The position numbers and the translations under genes are program-made. This document shows, in pieces, positions 25,552 through 32,544 of a DNA stretch of 64,000 bases (positions within the stretch are counted from its first letter, which is position 1; every line of letters begins with the position of its first letter). The notes under the pieces were generated by a model that worked only from the letters and a program-made list of their open reading frames with translations, was not told the DNA's origin and searched no databases. This stretch comes from Sipunculus nudus. Its lineage: Eukaryota; Annelida; Sipuncula; Golfingiida; Sipunculidae. The stretch spans positions 62,001 through 126,000 of the forward strand of contig JAPPUL010000081.1 in the NCBI GenBank assembly GCA_026874595.1. The letters are read 5' to 3'.

Positions 25552-26160
25552 ATGAAAGCTATTACTGACTTAGAAAAGCTAGAAAGCTTTAAAAATAAGT
25601 TATCAAAGATTATTACAAGTGATGGATATTCTTTATATACTAGTTATCTAGAAAGAATGAATTGGCTTGTTATCCCTATTCAAGAAGGGCCTTTTTATTG
25701 GTATATTGTAGAAGATAACTATGAAAGAGATTATGAAGAAGAGGGTTTTGGAATAGAGGTGCCCTCATTTGTGAGGACTTTAAAGAAAATGGGTTATCAA
25801 AGTTGTTATGCTTTAGTAGAGGGAGGAGGGCCTGACTACACCTTTGAGTTAGAAATAAATGAAGAAGAGATATTAGATTTTAGCGATGAATATAACATTC
25901 ATTATTATACTCTTTTTCCTAAAGATTATTCATTTATTATGTTATATGTATCTGATTACTCTTTAGTTGCAGGCAAAAAAGAGTTTGTAGAAAGTATAAT
26001 TGAGTGTGATATAGAAACAGCCATGAATGCATTTAAAAAAGATGTAACTACTGGTTGGGTAGAGCCAAATAGTAAGAGTGCTAAAGAGGGGATTAGTGTC
26101 TTTTTAAATATTTATGAAAAGTACAAAGCCCACAATGAAAAGGTATTAAAGCAGCTATGA
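25552..26160 (+). CDS. Family D immunity protein, copy 2
   Basis: 202 aa, acidic, cytoplasmic. MKAITDLEKLESFKNKLSKI at the start, then YLERMNWLVIP, KKMGYQSCYALVE, LFPKDYSFIMLYVSDYS and a KYKAHNEKVLKQL end. A set of four such genes (21639, 25552, 26384, 27185) follows family D tips. No named family recognised; immunity function rests on the repeated pairing. Confidence 0.6.
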   Translation: MKAITDLEKLESFKNKLSKIITSDGYSLYTSYLERMNWLVIPIQEGPFYWYIVEDNYERDYEEEGFGIEVPSFVRTLKKMGYQSCYALVEGGGPDYTFELEINEEEILDFSDEYNIHYYTLFPKDYSFIMLYVSDYSLVAGKKEFVESIIECDIETAMNAFKKDVTTGWVEPNSKSAKEGISVFLNIYEKYKAHNEKVLKQL

Positions 26161-26162
26161 AA

Positions 26163-26368
26163 GAGCTTTTAAACAAGCAAACAAAGAGTTTGATAAGCTA
26201 ACTAAGGGGTTAGAAGTTAAAATTAATACTAAGGATAATGTTAGAAGTGCAACACTTAAAGATGGTACTACTGTAGATGTTAGACCTCATAGTAGTAAAG
26301 ATGTACCTACAATTGATATAAAACCTAAAAGTGGTAAGCGTATTAAAATACGCTATAAAAATAAATAA
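26163..26368 (+). pseudogene. Family D toxin tip fragment, no start, frameshifted
   Basis: Directly after the immunity stop lies a tip fragment (FKQANKEFDKLTKGLEV) with no R1, no linker and no start codon. An A run near 26220 has three A's where the sister fragment at 27025 has four, so the second half (ATLKDGTTVDVRPHSS ... KIRYK) is in another frame. It cannot be expressed as a toxin. Best read as a silent tip stored for, or left from, recombination. Confidence 0.72.
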
Positions 26369-26383
26369 TAGGAGTAATTCTCT

Positions 26384-26965
26384 ATGAAATATATACTTGA
26401 TTCAGAGAAAATAAAAGACCTTCAGAGTCAATTAGTAGATATTGTAATAAACGATATGGAAGATTTAAATATAGATTATCTAGAAAAAGAGAATTGGATT
26501 GCTATCCTTATTGAAGATGATCCATATTATGTTGCTTTTGAAGAAGAGTCATTTTATGATGATTCATTTTTTGAAGAAAAGAAATATATTACATCATTTG
26601 TAGAAGCTTTGCAAAAGGCAGGTTACAAGAGTTGTTATGTTTTATCAAATATATCAATGGATGAACTTGATTGTTGTTTTGAAGTAGAAATAACAAAAGA
26701 AAATATATCTAATTTTGAATATGAATGCAGTCCTTTTCTCTATGTTATCTTTCCTAAAGATATATCATTCATAATATTGCGTACATGGGATTATTCTATC
26801 ATAGCAGGTAAAAAGGAGTTTGTAGAAGGCTTAATAGGTTGTGATATAGAAACTGCCATGGATATATTTAAAGAGTATATAAATAACGATGATTGGTATG
26901 ATTTCCTTAAACCTATGTATGAAAAATATAAGGCTCATAATGAAAAGGTATTAAAGCAGCTATGA
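26384..26965 (+). CDS. Family D immunity protein, copy 3
   Basis: 193 aa, the most divergent of the family: LEKENWIAILIEDDPYY, KAGYKSCYVLSN, IFPKDISFIILRTWDYS. The 3' end (KYKAHNEKVLKQL) is the same as copy 2. It has an ATG with a GGAGTAA ribosome-binding site upstream. It has no complete toxin of its own nearby, so it may give protection against a family D variant that this strain no longer carries intact. Confidence 0.58.
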   Translation: MKYILDSEKIKDLQSQLVDIVINDMEDLNIDYLEKENWIAILIEDDPYYVAFEEESFYDDSFFEEKKYITSFVEALQKAGYKSCYVLSNISMDELDCCFEVEITKENISNFEYECSPFLYVIFPKDISFIILRTWDYSIIAGKKEFVEGLIGCDIETAMDIFKEYINNDDWYDFLKPMYEKYKAHNEKVLKQL

Positions 26966-26966
26966 A

Positions 26967-27176
26967 AGAGCTTTTAAACAAGCAAACAAAGAGTTTGATA
27001 AGCTAACTAAGGGGTTAGAAGTTAAAATTAATACTAAGGATAATGTTAGAAGTGCAACACTTAAAGATGGAAGTAGTGTATCTGTTAGACCACACAGTAG
27101 TAAAGATGTCCCTACTATTCAAATAGATCATGGGAGTAAGAAGGTTAGAGAAGTTACTAAGATACGTTATGAGTAG
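26967..27176 (+). pseudogene. Family D toxin tip fragment, chimeric, no start
   Basis: An open 70-codon tip without R1, linker or start. Its first half is nearly identical to the fragment at 26163, and its second half (from about 27065) is identical to the end of cassette 8, so it is a recombinant of the two. Frame is intact here, unlike its sister. Confidence 0.72.
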
Positions 27177-27184
27177 GAGTAAGT

Positions 27185-27796
27185 ATGAAAGCTATTACTG
27201 ACTTAGAAAAGCTAGAAAGCTTTAAAAATAAGTTATCAAAGATTGTTACAAGTGATATGTATGATTTACATACTAGTTATCTTGAAAGAGTAAATTGGGT
27301 TGCTGTCCCTGTTGAAGATGATCCATTTTTTGATGAGAATGCATTACATATTTATATTGAAGGCTATATTGCAGACGAATCATTTTTTGATGATGAGAAC
27401 TATGATAGGGAAAGCTATTTTATATCCTTTGTCACTAATTTAAAGAAGGCAGGTTACCAGAGTATTTATACTTTAATAGATAGATTTCCTCCTGATAATT
27501 GTTTTGAACTAGATTTAACAAAAGAAGACATATATACTTTTGATGATGAGTATAGTATCTATGAGTCTACTCTTTTTCCTAAAGACCTTTCGTTTGTAAT
27601 ATTATGGGCAGATGATTACTCTATAATAGCAGGAGATAAAAAGTTTGTAGAAAGTTTGATTGGTTGTGATCTGGAGACAGCAATGAATGTATTCAAGAAA
27701 GCTTTAAATCCAGATTGGTCAAAGCAAATGATTAGAATCTATGAAAAGTACAAATCCCACAATGAAAAGGTATTAAGGAAGTTAGGAGAGGGTTAA
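27185..27796 (+). CDS. Family D immunity protein, copy 4
   Basis: 203 aa. The start is nearly identical to copy 2 (MKAITDLEKLESFKNKLSKI) and the end to copy 1 (KSHNEKVLRKLGEG), with a distinct middle (VPVEDDPFFDENALHIYIEG, DRFPPDNCFELDL). This mosaic is consistent with conversion among the four paralogues. Last immunity of the family D block. Confidence 0.6.
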   Translation: MKAITDLEKLESFKNKLSKIVTSDMYDLHTSYLERVNWVAVPVEDDPFFDENALHIYIEGYIADESFFDDENYDRESYFISFVTNLKKAGYQSIYTLIDRFPPDNCFELDLTKEDIYTFDDEYSIYESTLFPKDLSFVILWADDYSIIAGDKKFVESLIGCDLETAMNVFKKALNPDWSKQMIRIYEKYKSHNEKVLRKLGEG

Positions 27797-27819
27797 AGGC
27801 TTTAGTATTAGGAATTAAC

Positions 27820-27973
27820 AAAGCCCAGACCCGATATTTGAAGATTACTTACCTACGGGAGATAAAGAACGTGATACAAATCTACCTGCATGGGAGGGAT
27901 ATATAATAGTCTTAACCTAAATCCATATGCATATGCACATCAAAATCCGCTTAGATACACGGATCCAAGCGGT
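27820..27973 (+). repeat. R1 copy 9, long form with 1-nt deletion
   Basis: Long form in which one G is missing at CTACCTGCATGGG (27884-27896), so the part upstream of the ATG is out of frame with the tip. Ends NPLRYTDPSG like copy 3. Confidence 0.88.
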
Positions 27974-28498
27974 GCGATGCCTCATCCTGATGACTTTAAT
28001 GGTAACCGAAATAGAGGTTTCAGCCCAGATGCTTACAGTCCAGAAGACTGGTCAGGGCGTAGACAAACAGGGCTTACAGACTTTTGGGAACGGCCTCCTA
28101 CTCTCTTAGATTATACTATCGTAGATTATGATGCTATTCGTCCTATGGAAAGTACTGCGGATTTTGGAGGATTAGGTAAAGCTAGCAAGCTAGGAAAAAT
28201 GCTTAACTATTTATCTAAGACAAAGTTTGGAAAATGGTTAAGTAAAGTACGGCGAGGAGGGGATAAGGTTGATAAAAATGTTAAGAGTATTAAAAAACTA
28301 AAAAAAATAGAAATACGAGCAGGCCGTTATAAACATGGTGGAGGTGGCATAAATATATACAAAGATGGTAAAAGAAGGTTTGCTATTGAAGTTAATAAAT
28401 TCAAACATAAAGGTAAATTAAAGACTAGATTACACTACCATCGTGGAAAAACTAAAAATCAAATAAAAAAACATAGGCCATATCAAGGAGGATGGTAA
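27890..28498 (+). CDS. Orphan Rhs tip ending HYHRG...HRPYQGGW (cassette 9)
   Basis: 202 aa from the ATG in R1, whose upstream part is frameshifted. An AMPHPDDF segment follows DPSG, shared with cassette 11, and then come an acidic/Pro-rich linker and a Lys-rich stretch. The C-terminal tip holds GGGGINIYKDGKRRFAIEVN, LHYHRGKTKNQIKKHRPYQG and a final W. The paired histidines and HRP-x-x-GGW end are typical of small toxin tips, but I cannot assign an enzyme class. The immunity gene starts 1 nt after the stop. Confidence 0.57.
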   Translation: MGGIYNSLNLNPYAYAHQNPLRYTDPSGAMPHPDDFNGNRNRGFSPDAYSPEDWSGRRQTGLTDFWERPPTLLDYTIVDYDAIRPMESTADFGGLGKASKLGKMLNYLSKTKFGKWLSKVRRGGDKVDKNVKSIKKLKKIEIRAGRYKHGGGGINIYKDGKRRFAIEVNKFKHKGKLKTRLHYHRGKTKNQIKKHRPYQGGW

Positions 28499-28499
28499 A

Positions 28500-28703
28500 A
28501 TGTATCCAGAATTCCCTTTGAAAGTAATTTTTGAAGAAAATGACGTTTGGATATTAGATAATGAAGTAGAAGTAGCTTGTTCTTTAGAGTGGTATGATAG
28601 TGATGATCCAGAAGAGCCAATAGTTGTTGATAAGCTAGGCAGGCGAGTGAAGTTGAAAGTTGAAAAATTAGAAATACTATTAATTGAGCTAGAAGAGAAA
28701 TAA
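28500..28703 (+). CDS. Small acidic immunity protein candidate
   Basis: 67 aa (MYPEFPLKVIFEENDVWILD ... VEKLEILLIELEEK), strongly acidic, no signal. One nt separates it from the cassette 9 stop, with an AGGAGG ribosome-binding site in the toxin's last codons. An acidic partner for a Lys/Arg-rich tip fits an inhibitor. Family not recognised. Confidence 0.55.
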   Translation: MYPEFPLKVIFEENDVWILDNEVEVACSLEWYDSDDPEEPIVVDKLGRRVKLKVEKLEILLIELEEK

Positions 28704-28847
28704 AAGGGCAGTTTATGGGTTAGTCCAGACCCGATATTTGAAGATTACCTTAGTGGCAGTCCAAATGGAGGAGTATATAATAGTCTTAACCTAAATCCGT
28801 ATGCGTATGCACATCAAAATCCTGTAAAGTATGTAGATCCTGATGGT
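28704..28847 (+). repeat. R1 copy 10, short form with full 5' end
   Basis: Extends upstream to KGSLWVSPDPIFEDYL, as in the anchor, beginning right at the previous immunity stop. Ends NPVKYVDPDG. Confidence 0.9.
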
Positions 28848-29285
28848 GAGGCTGTTGTCTTTGCTTTAGCTGCTGGTATTGGAATTACTGTAGCTATTAT
28901 ACGAGCAACTCCTGTAATTGTTAGAGGTGCTTCAAGACTTGGTCGTTTGCTTGGTGATAAGATAGGTCCTTTATTATCTAGAACAAAGATAGGGCATACT
29001 TATGGCAAGCTAGGGACAGTTGTAAAAACTAAACCCGGTAATGTTGTTGGTTATACAAGGCATGGTTTACAGAGGTTAGCAGAACGTGGTATGACTAAAG
29101 AGCTTGTTAATAAGATTGTTAGAAAGCCATCTGTTGTGTTAAATCAAGCAAGTGGCAATAGGTATTATCTAACTAGAGAAGGTGCTGTAGTATTAGAGAA
29201 GGGAGGCAAAGTAGTAACAACATATAGTAATAAATACTTTGACTCGACCGTAAAACAGGTTTTGAAAGATGCAGGAGTAAAATAA
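28704..29285 (+). CDS. Orphan Rhs tip: DUF4258-like RNase-type toxin (cassette 10)
   Basis: Open frame of 193 codons without a start before ATG 28947. After DPDG comes a hydrophobic stretch (VVFALAAGIGITVAIIRATP), probably a membrane-insertion or transit segment. The tip reads YTRHGLQRLAERGMTKELV, NRYYLTREGAVVLEKGGKVV, TTYSNKYFD. The H-x-x-x-R-x-x-E-R-G ... G-x-V-V ... T-x-Y order resembles DUF4258 and related BECR-fold ribonuclease tips. Activity is inferred. The immunity gene is 2 nt away. Confidence 0.6.
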   Translation, partial: KGSLWVSPDPIFEDYLSGSPNGGVYNSLNLNPYAYAHQNPVKYVDPDGEAVVFALAAGIGITVAIIRATPVIVRGASRLGRLLGDKIGPLLSRTKIGHTYGKLGTVVKTKPGNVVGYTRHGLQRLAERGMTKELVNKIVRKPSVVLNQASGNRYYLTREGAVVLEKGGKVVTTYSNKYFDSTVKQVLKDAGVK

Positions 29286-29287
29286 TT

Positions 29288-29575
29288 ATGTGTAAGGTAA
29301 TCTTTAAAAGGTATAAGAACAAAATAATAAAGAAAGAATATGAAGATGTGGAGATGGTAGAAGATACTAAGTGGTATTGTCCTCTTTATGAAAAAGATAT
29401 TGCAGAAGGATTATGTTTAGATATTAACCATGAAAGATTAAAATTCTTTAAGGCTGGTGTTTTAGAGGAATTATGGCAAGAAATGCAAAAGAAAGAACCT
29501 GAAGTTTCTAAAACTTGTGAAGTATGTTCTAATCAACCATTACATGATTTCAAAGATGAGGGGAATAAAGATTAA
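29288..29575 (+). CDS. Small Cys-rich immunity protein candidate
   Basis: 95 aa. Cysteines occur as WYCPLYEKDIAEGLC and CEVC, a spacing that could bind zinc. It is cytoplasmic, with no signal. It immediately follows the cassette 10 tip, supporting an immunity role. I do not recognise the family by name. Confidence 0.55.
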   Translation: MCKVIFKRYKNKIIKKEYEDVEMVEDTKWYCPLYEKDIAEGLCLDINHERLKFFKAGVLEELWQEMQKKEPEVSKTCEVCSNQPLHDFKDEGNKD

Positions 29576-29599
29576 AAACATTACTTACTTAATTCTTAT

Positions 29600-29690
29600 A
29601 TGGCGGGCAGTCCGAATGGAGGTATATATAGTTCATATAACTTAAATCCGTATGCGTATGGATATCAGAATCCTCTTGGCTACACGGATA
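29600..29690 (+). repeat. R1 copy 11, divergent and broken
   Basis: Encodes [20 protein letters not shown] ending NPLGYTD, several changes from all other copies. A deletion after ACGGAT removes PSG and shifts frame before MPHPDDF. Confidence 0.85.
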
Positions 29691-29696
29691 GGGCTT

Positions 29697-30206
29697 ATGC
29701 CTCATCCTGATGACTTTAAAGAGGATTATGAGCACAGACGAGGTGACTGGTCAGGAGAGCACCCCTCACTTTTTGACGAAGTGATGGGCTTTGTTGATGA
29801 TGCTTTGGAGACCATATTATTTGATCCTGTAAAGCCAATGAAACTTATAGAGGCGGGAGAATATGAGGAGGCAGCGGAAGATATATTATGGGAGATGTCG
29901 GCTGGTAAAGCTAAAAAAGCTGGCAAGGCCATTGATACATTTAAAAAGCTTGATAAGGGCACTAAAGCAAAAAGAAAAAGTTCAAAGACCCTTAGAAGTC
30001 AATGGGAAAAAAAGCATAATAAAAAATGGCCAAAGGATTCTAAAACTGGAAAAAACCAAGATGTTAGTCATAAAAAACCACTTGCAGATGGTGGAAAAGA
30101 TACGATTGATAATATTGAACCTAAACCTCGTGATGAGCATATTAAGGAACATAAAGAGAGAGGAGATTTTAAACGATGGGGAAAACGAAGATATAAACTG
30201 AAGTAA
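29697..30206 (+). pseudogene. Orphan HNH-type nuclease tip, detached from its core end (cassette 11)
   Basis: Begins at an MPHPDDF segment shared with cassette 9, but R1 upstream is in another frame because PSG is deleted. A linker follows with [12 protein letters not shown], matching cassette 1 at nucleotide level, then the tip: [54 protein letters not shown]-x-x-P ... N-I ... H-x-x-x-H is an HNH/Endo VII layout with a Ser-His signature. The tip coding region itself is intact for 170 codons; the delivery context is broken. Immunity candidate at 30258. Confidence 0.65.
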
Positions 30207-30257
30207 GAAATAAACAAAAATAATATTATAGTTTTGTATACAATAGAGCTAAACAAT

Positions 30258-30713
30258 ATGGTTGAAATAAGTAAAATAAGAGAGGTTTATAGGACTGAAG
30301 ATGCTAAAATGCTATTAGATTTAGCTAAAGAAGCAAGTAATTTTATTAAGTCTCATAAGTGGTGTAATAGTATAAAAAGAGGATATTTAGCAAAAGAATG
30401 GGGTGCAATAGTTGGCGTATTTTTATTTAAGATTAATCCTAGGACCGTTGATGCTGATAACACAGTTTGGGTAGTTGTAGGAGATATTCCACCCGCTTAT
30501 ATTGACACTAGAAATTTTACTACTGCAGATTGTGCATTAGAAGGATATATAGGCGCTATGGAGGAGTGGGTTGATGCTGTTTTGTCTAATAAACCAACTA
30601 ATGGGTTAATTCCAGTTAATACCTCTCCTACAAAAAAGTTTGCAGAAATGTTACAATCTAGATTAGAATTCATGATTGAGAATTTTAACTTACATTGTGA
30701 TAAAGAGAATTAG
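30258..30713 (+). CDS. Candidate immunity protein for HNH tip
   Basis: 151 aa from the ATG at 30258; a TTG at 30234 is an in-frame alternative. Motifs are SIKRGYLAKEWGAIVGVFLF, VWVVVGDIPPAYI and ALEGYIGAMEEWVDAV. I have the impression of a widespread family with W-V-x-V-G-D-x-P-P-A-Y next to HNH toxins but cannot name it. Position after cassette 11 supports immunity. Confidence 0.52.
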   Translation: MVEISKIREVYRTEDAKMLLDLAKEASNFIKSHKWCNSIKRGYLAKEWGAIVGVFLFKINPRTVDADNTVWVVVGDIPPAYIDTRNFTTADCALEGYIGAMEEWVDAVLSNKPTNGLIPVNTSPTKKFAEMLQSRLEFMIENFNLHCDKEN

Positions 30714-30764
30714 TATTTATTGCTATTGTAAGTTTTATTTATCCTAAAGCCTGCCTTATCAATA

Positions 30765-30899
30765 TAAAGTAGAAAAGTTTATTAATATTGACGATCCTAG
30801 ATTATTGAGCTGGTGGGGATGAAAAAGTCACCAAAAAAATGCTAAAAAGTATAATGATGAATGGGTGAAGTTTTTTAGAGACTTTAAGAAGAGAAATAA
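30765..30899 (+). pseudogene. Remnant of a toxin tip with in-frame stop
   Basis: A short frame reading NIDDPRLLSWWG, then a TGA stop, then KSHQKNAKKYNDEWVKFFRD in the same frame. The D-P-R-x-L-x-W-W ... H-Q-x-x-x-x-x-Y-N-x-x-W-x-x-F-F pattern looks like the last 40 residues of an Rhs tip of a type not otherwise present here. No start and no R1 precede it, so only the tail of a lost cassette remains. Confidence 0.45.
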
Positions 30900-31043
30900 A
30901 AGGGCAGTTTATGGGTTAGTCCAGACCCGATATTTGAAGATTACCTTAGTGGCAGTCCAAATGGAGGAGTATATAATAGTCTTAATTTAAACCCATATGC
31001 GTATGCACATCACAATCCTGTTAAATATACTGATCCAAGTGGA
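30900..31043 (+). repeat. R1 copy 12, short form with full 5' end
   Basis: Same extent as copy 10. The ~20 bp before it (GAAGAGAAATAAAAGGGCAG) are also shared with copy 10, although the upstream genes differ. Confidence 0.9.
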
Positions 31044-31400
31044 GGGGTTCCTCTATTAGCTATTTGGGGTGGTAAAGCAGTATTAGAAGGATTTGGAGAT
31101 ATAGCACTTGATAAGGGCATTGCGCATTTATCAGGTGAGGAGTATGGTGGTTTAGATGCAGCTAAGCCTTTTTTTGGTGGCTTTGTCTTGGGTCTTTTTG
31201 ATGCAGGTGCTGTTAATAAGATTAAAAAAGCTTATAAAGCTTTTAGGACATATAGAAAAGGGTCAATAAACAGGCTAATAAAAAGTTTAATAAACTTACA
31301 GAAGGGTTAAAAGGCAAGAGTCATGCAGATTAATTAACCAGGAGTTAGAAGGGCAACACTAAAAGAAGGCAAATCAATAATAGGCAAATCAATAATCAGG
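30900..31400 (+). pseudogene. Decayed family D cassette (cassette 12)
   Basis: R1 leads in frame into a linker close to that of cassette 2 (GDIALDKGIAHLSGEEYG) but drifting (DAAKPFFGGFVLGLFDAG). The frame stops at 31308-31310. Traces of a family D tip continue in other frames (ANKKFNKLTEGL, GVRRATLKEGKS) up to about 31370. No immunity gene follows. This is the worn end of the array. Confidence 0.75.
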
Positions 31401-31478
31401 ACAGAGTTTGAAGGAATGATTTCAAGATAGTCTCATGGAGATAGAATATAAGGTTTTGTTAGTTATAATAAATATTGA

Positions 31479-31856
31479 TCAATTTACACGCCCGTAATCA
31501 TCTTCTATACGTTCTATATCATCTTCTCCCAAATACTCACCCTGCTGAATCTCAATAAATATTAGATCGTTAGAACTTATATTTTCTATTCTATGCCATT
31601 TGTCCTTTTCAATATTTACTGAATCACCAACTCCCAAATCTATTATCCTATCATCTAAGGTAACTCTACCTCTCCCCTCAACTATATACCAATACTCAGA
31701 ACGCTTTTTATGCCTTTGATAACTTAGTCTTTGATTTGGATAGACTCTTATCTCTTTTAATTTATATCCTTTGGCTATATAGATTATTTTGTAGTAACCC
31801 CATGGCCTTTGACTTTTCTCAAGCATCTTCTTACTAGGTATTTGTTTTAGATTCAT
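31479..31856 (-). CDS. Cupin, mannose-6-phosphate isomerase / ManC C-terminal type
   Basis: 125 aa. The sequence RPWGYYKIIYI, then YPNQRLSYQRHKKRSEYWYIV-EG, then SVNIEKDKWHRIEN and QQGEYLGEDDIERIEDDYGR is the metal-binding cupin that forms the isomerase half of bifunctional GMP/PMI enzymes. The histidines (RHKKRSE and KWHRIEN) are the expected metal ligands. Here it stands alone at normal length for a free-standing version. It converts fructose-6-P and mannose-6-P for GDP-mannose synthesis. The partner ManC N-terminus lies at 1-102 on the same strand, across the island. Confidence 0.82.
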   Translation of the reverse strand: MNLKQIPSKKMLEKSQRPWGYYKIIYIAKGYKLKEIRVYPNQRLSYQRHKKRSEYWYIVEGRGRVTLDDRIIDLGVGDSVNIEKDKWHRIENISSNDLIFIEIQQGEYLGEDDIERIEDDYGRVN

Positions 31857-31980
31857 CCCTTTTTAACTATTATCTTTAAGTATAATAGTTTTCCTATCAT
31901 TTTAATGATCAATTTGTAGTATCTTATACTTTATATGATTTAGATATTGCTTTGGTATGTTAAATTTGTGCTTTGCCTTA

Positions 31981-32508
31981 TTAGTTTAGGACCTTTTTAC
32001 CGGTGTATCTAAGATGCCATGGTTCCCAGGTATAACCTTTTGTTTCATGGTTTTCTTTTGTATAAGAAAATTCAAAGCCATACCTTGCGGCATTTGCTAA
32101 AAGCCATTTATATGCTTTTGTTTTGGCAAACCCTTCATCTATTTCATAATCTACTTCTGAGGAGGATATATCTACTGTTACCCCTAATTGATGTTCTGAA
32201 TGACCCGGCTTTGCTACTACGTTTTGCTCTTTACCTCTTTTTAGCTGCGCTTTTTCATATAACTCTTTTTGGTATTCGTAGCTTCTGTAGGCAGATACGC
32301 ACTTTATTGTAAATTCTTTGGCATTATAATTGTTTGCTTTATCCAGCATCTCTAAAAGATTTTTGAGTGCTTCTAATCTTAAAAAGTATGACTTTTTAGT
32401 ATCTGCACAATATCTTTTTGGGATTTCGTTTAAATCTGATGGTTCATAACTTGCTTTTAGTCTGTGCCATTTGTCTACTTTTTCTTGTCCTATTGGGAGA
32501 TTTGTCAT
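31981..32508 (-). CDS. VanY-like D-alanyl-D-alanine carboxypeptidase (M15B)
   Basis: 175 aa. The metallopeptidase motif SEHQLGVTVD gives zinc ligands His106 and Asp113, and EPWHLRY gives the third ligand His165. CVSAYRSYEYQKELY is the usual upstream substrate region. It should trim peptidoglycan stem peptides in the periplasm. No signal peptide is visible at the chosen start and no better upstream start was seen, so export is uncertain. Lies just downstream of miaB. Confidence 0.8.
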   Translation of the reverse strand: MTNLPIGQEKVDKWHRLKASYEPSDLNEIPKRYCADTKKSYFLRLEALKNLLEMLDKANNYNAKEFTIKCVSAYRSYEYQKELYEKAQLKRGKEQNVVAKPGHSEHQLGVTVDISSSEVDYEIDEGFAKTKAYKWLLANAARYGFEFSYTKENHETKGYTWEPWHLRYTGKKVLN

Positions 32509-32544
32509 ATTCTTTCGCCTGTTTTGTGCTTTTCTCTTAGTATT

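Noticed and set aside
30765-30899. TGA read as tryptophan or selenocysteine
   Set aside because: Only one such TGA was seen, in a fragment without start or core end. All core genes use TGA as stop, so decay is the simpler explanation.
14956-31043. CRISPR-like array of repeats and spacers
   Set aside because: The repeats are coding, 90-155 bp long, 0.9-3 kb apart, and always in frame with an Rhs core end; there are no short regular repeats.
103-31478. Prophage or integrative element
   Set aside because: No integrase, transposase, phage structural gene, tRNA end or terminal direct repeat was found at the island edges.
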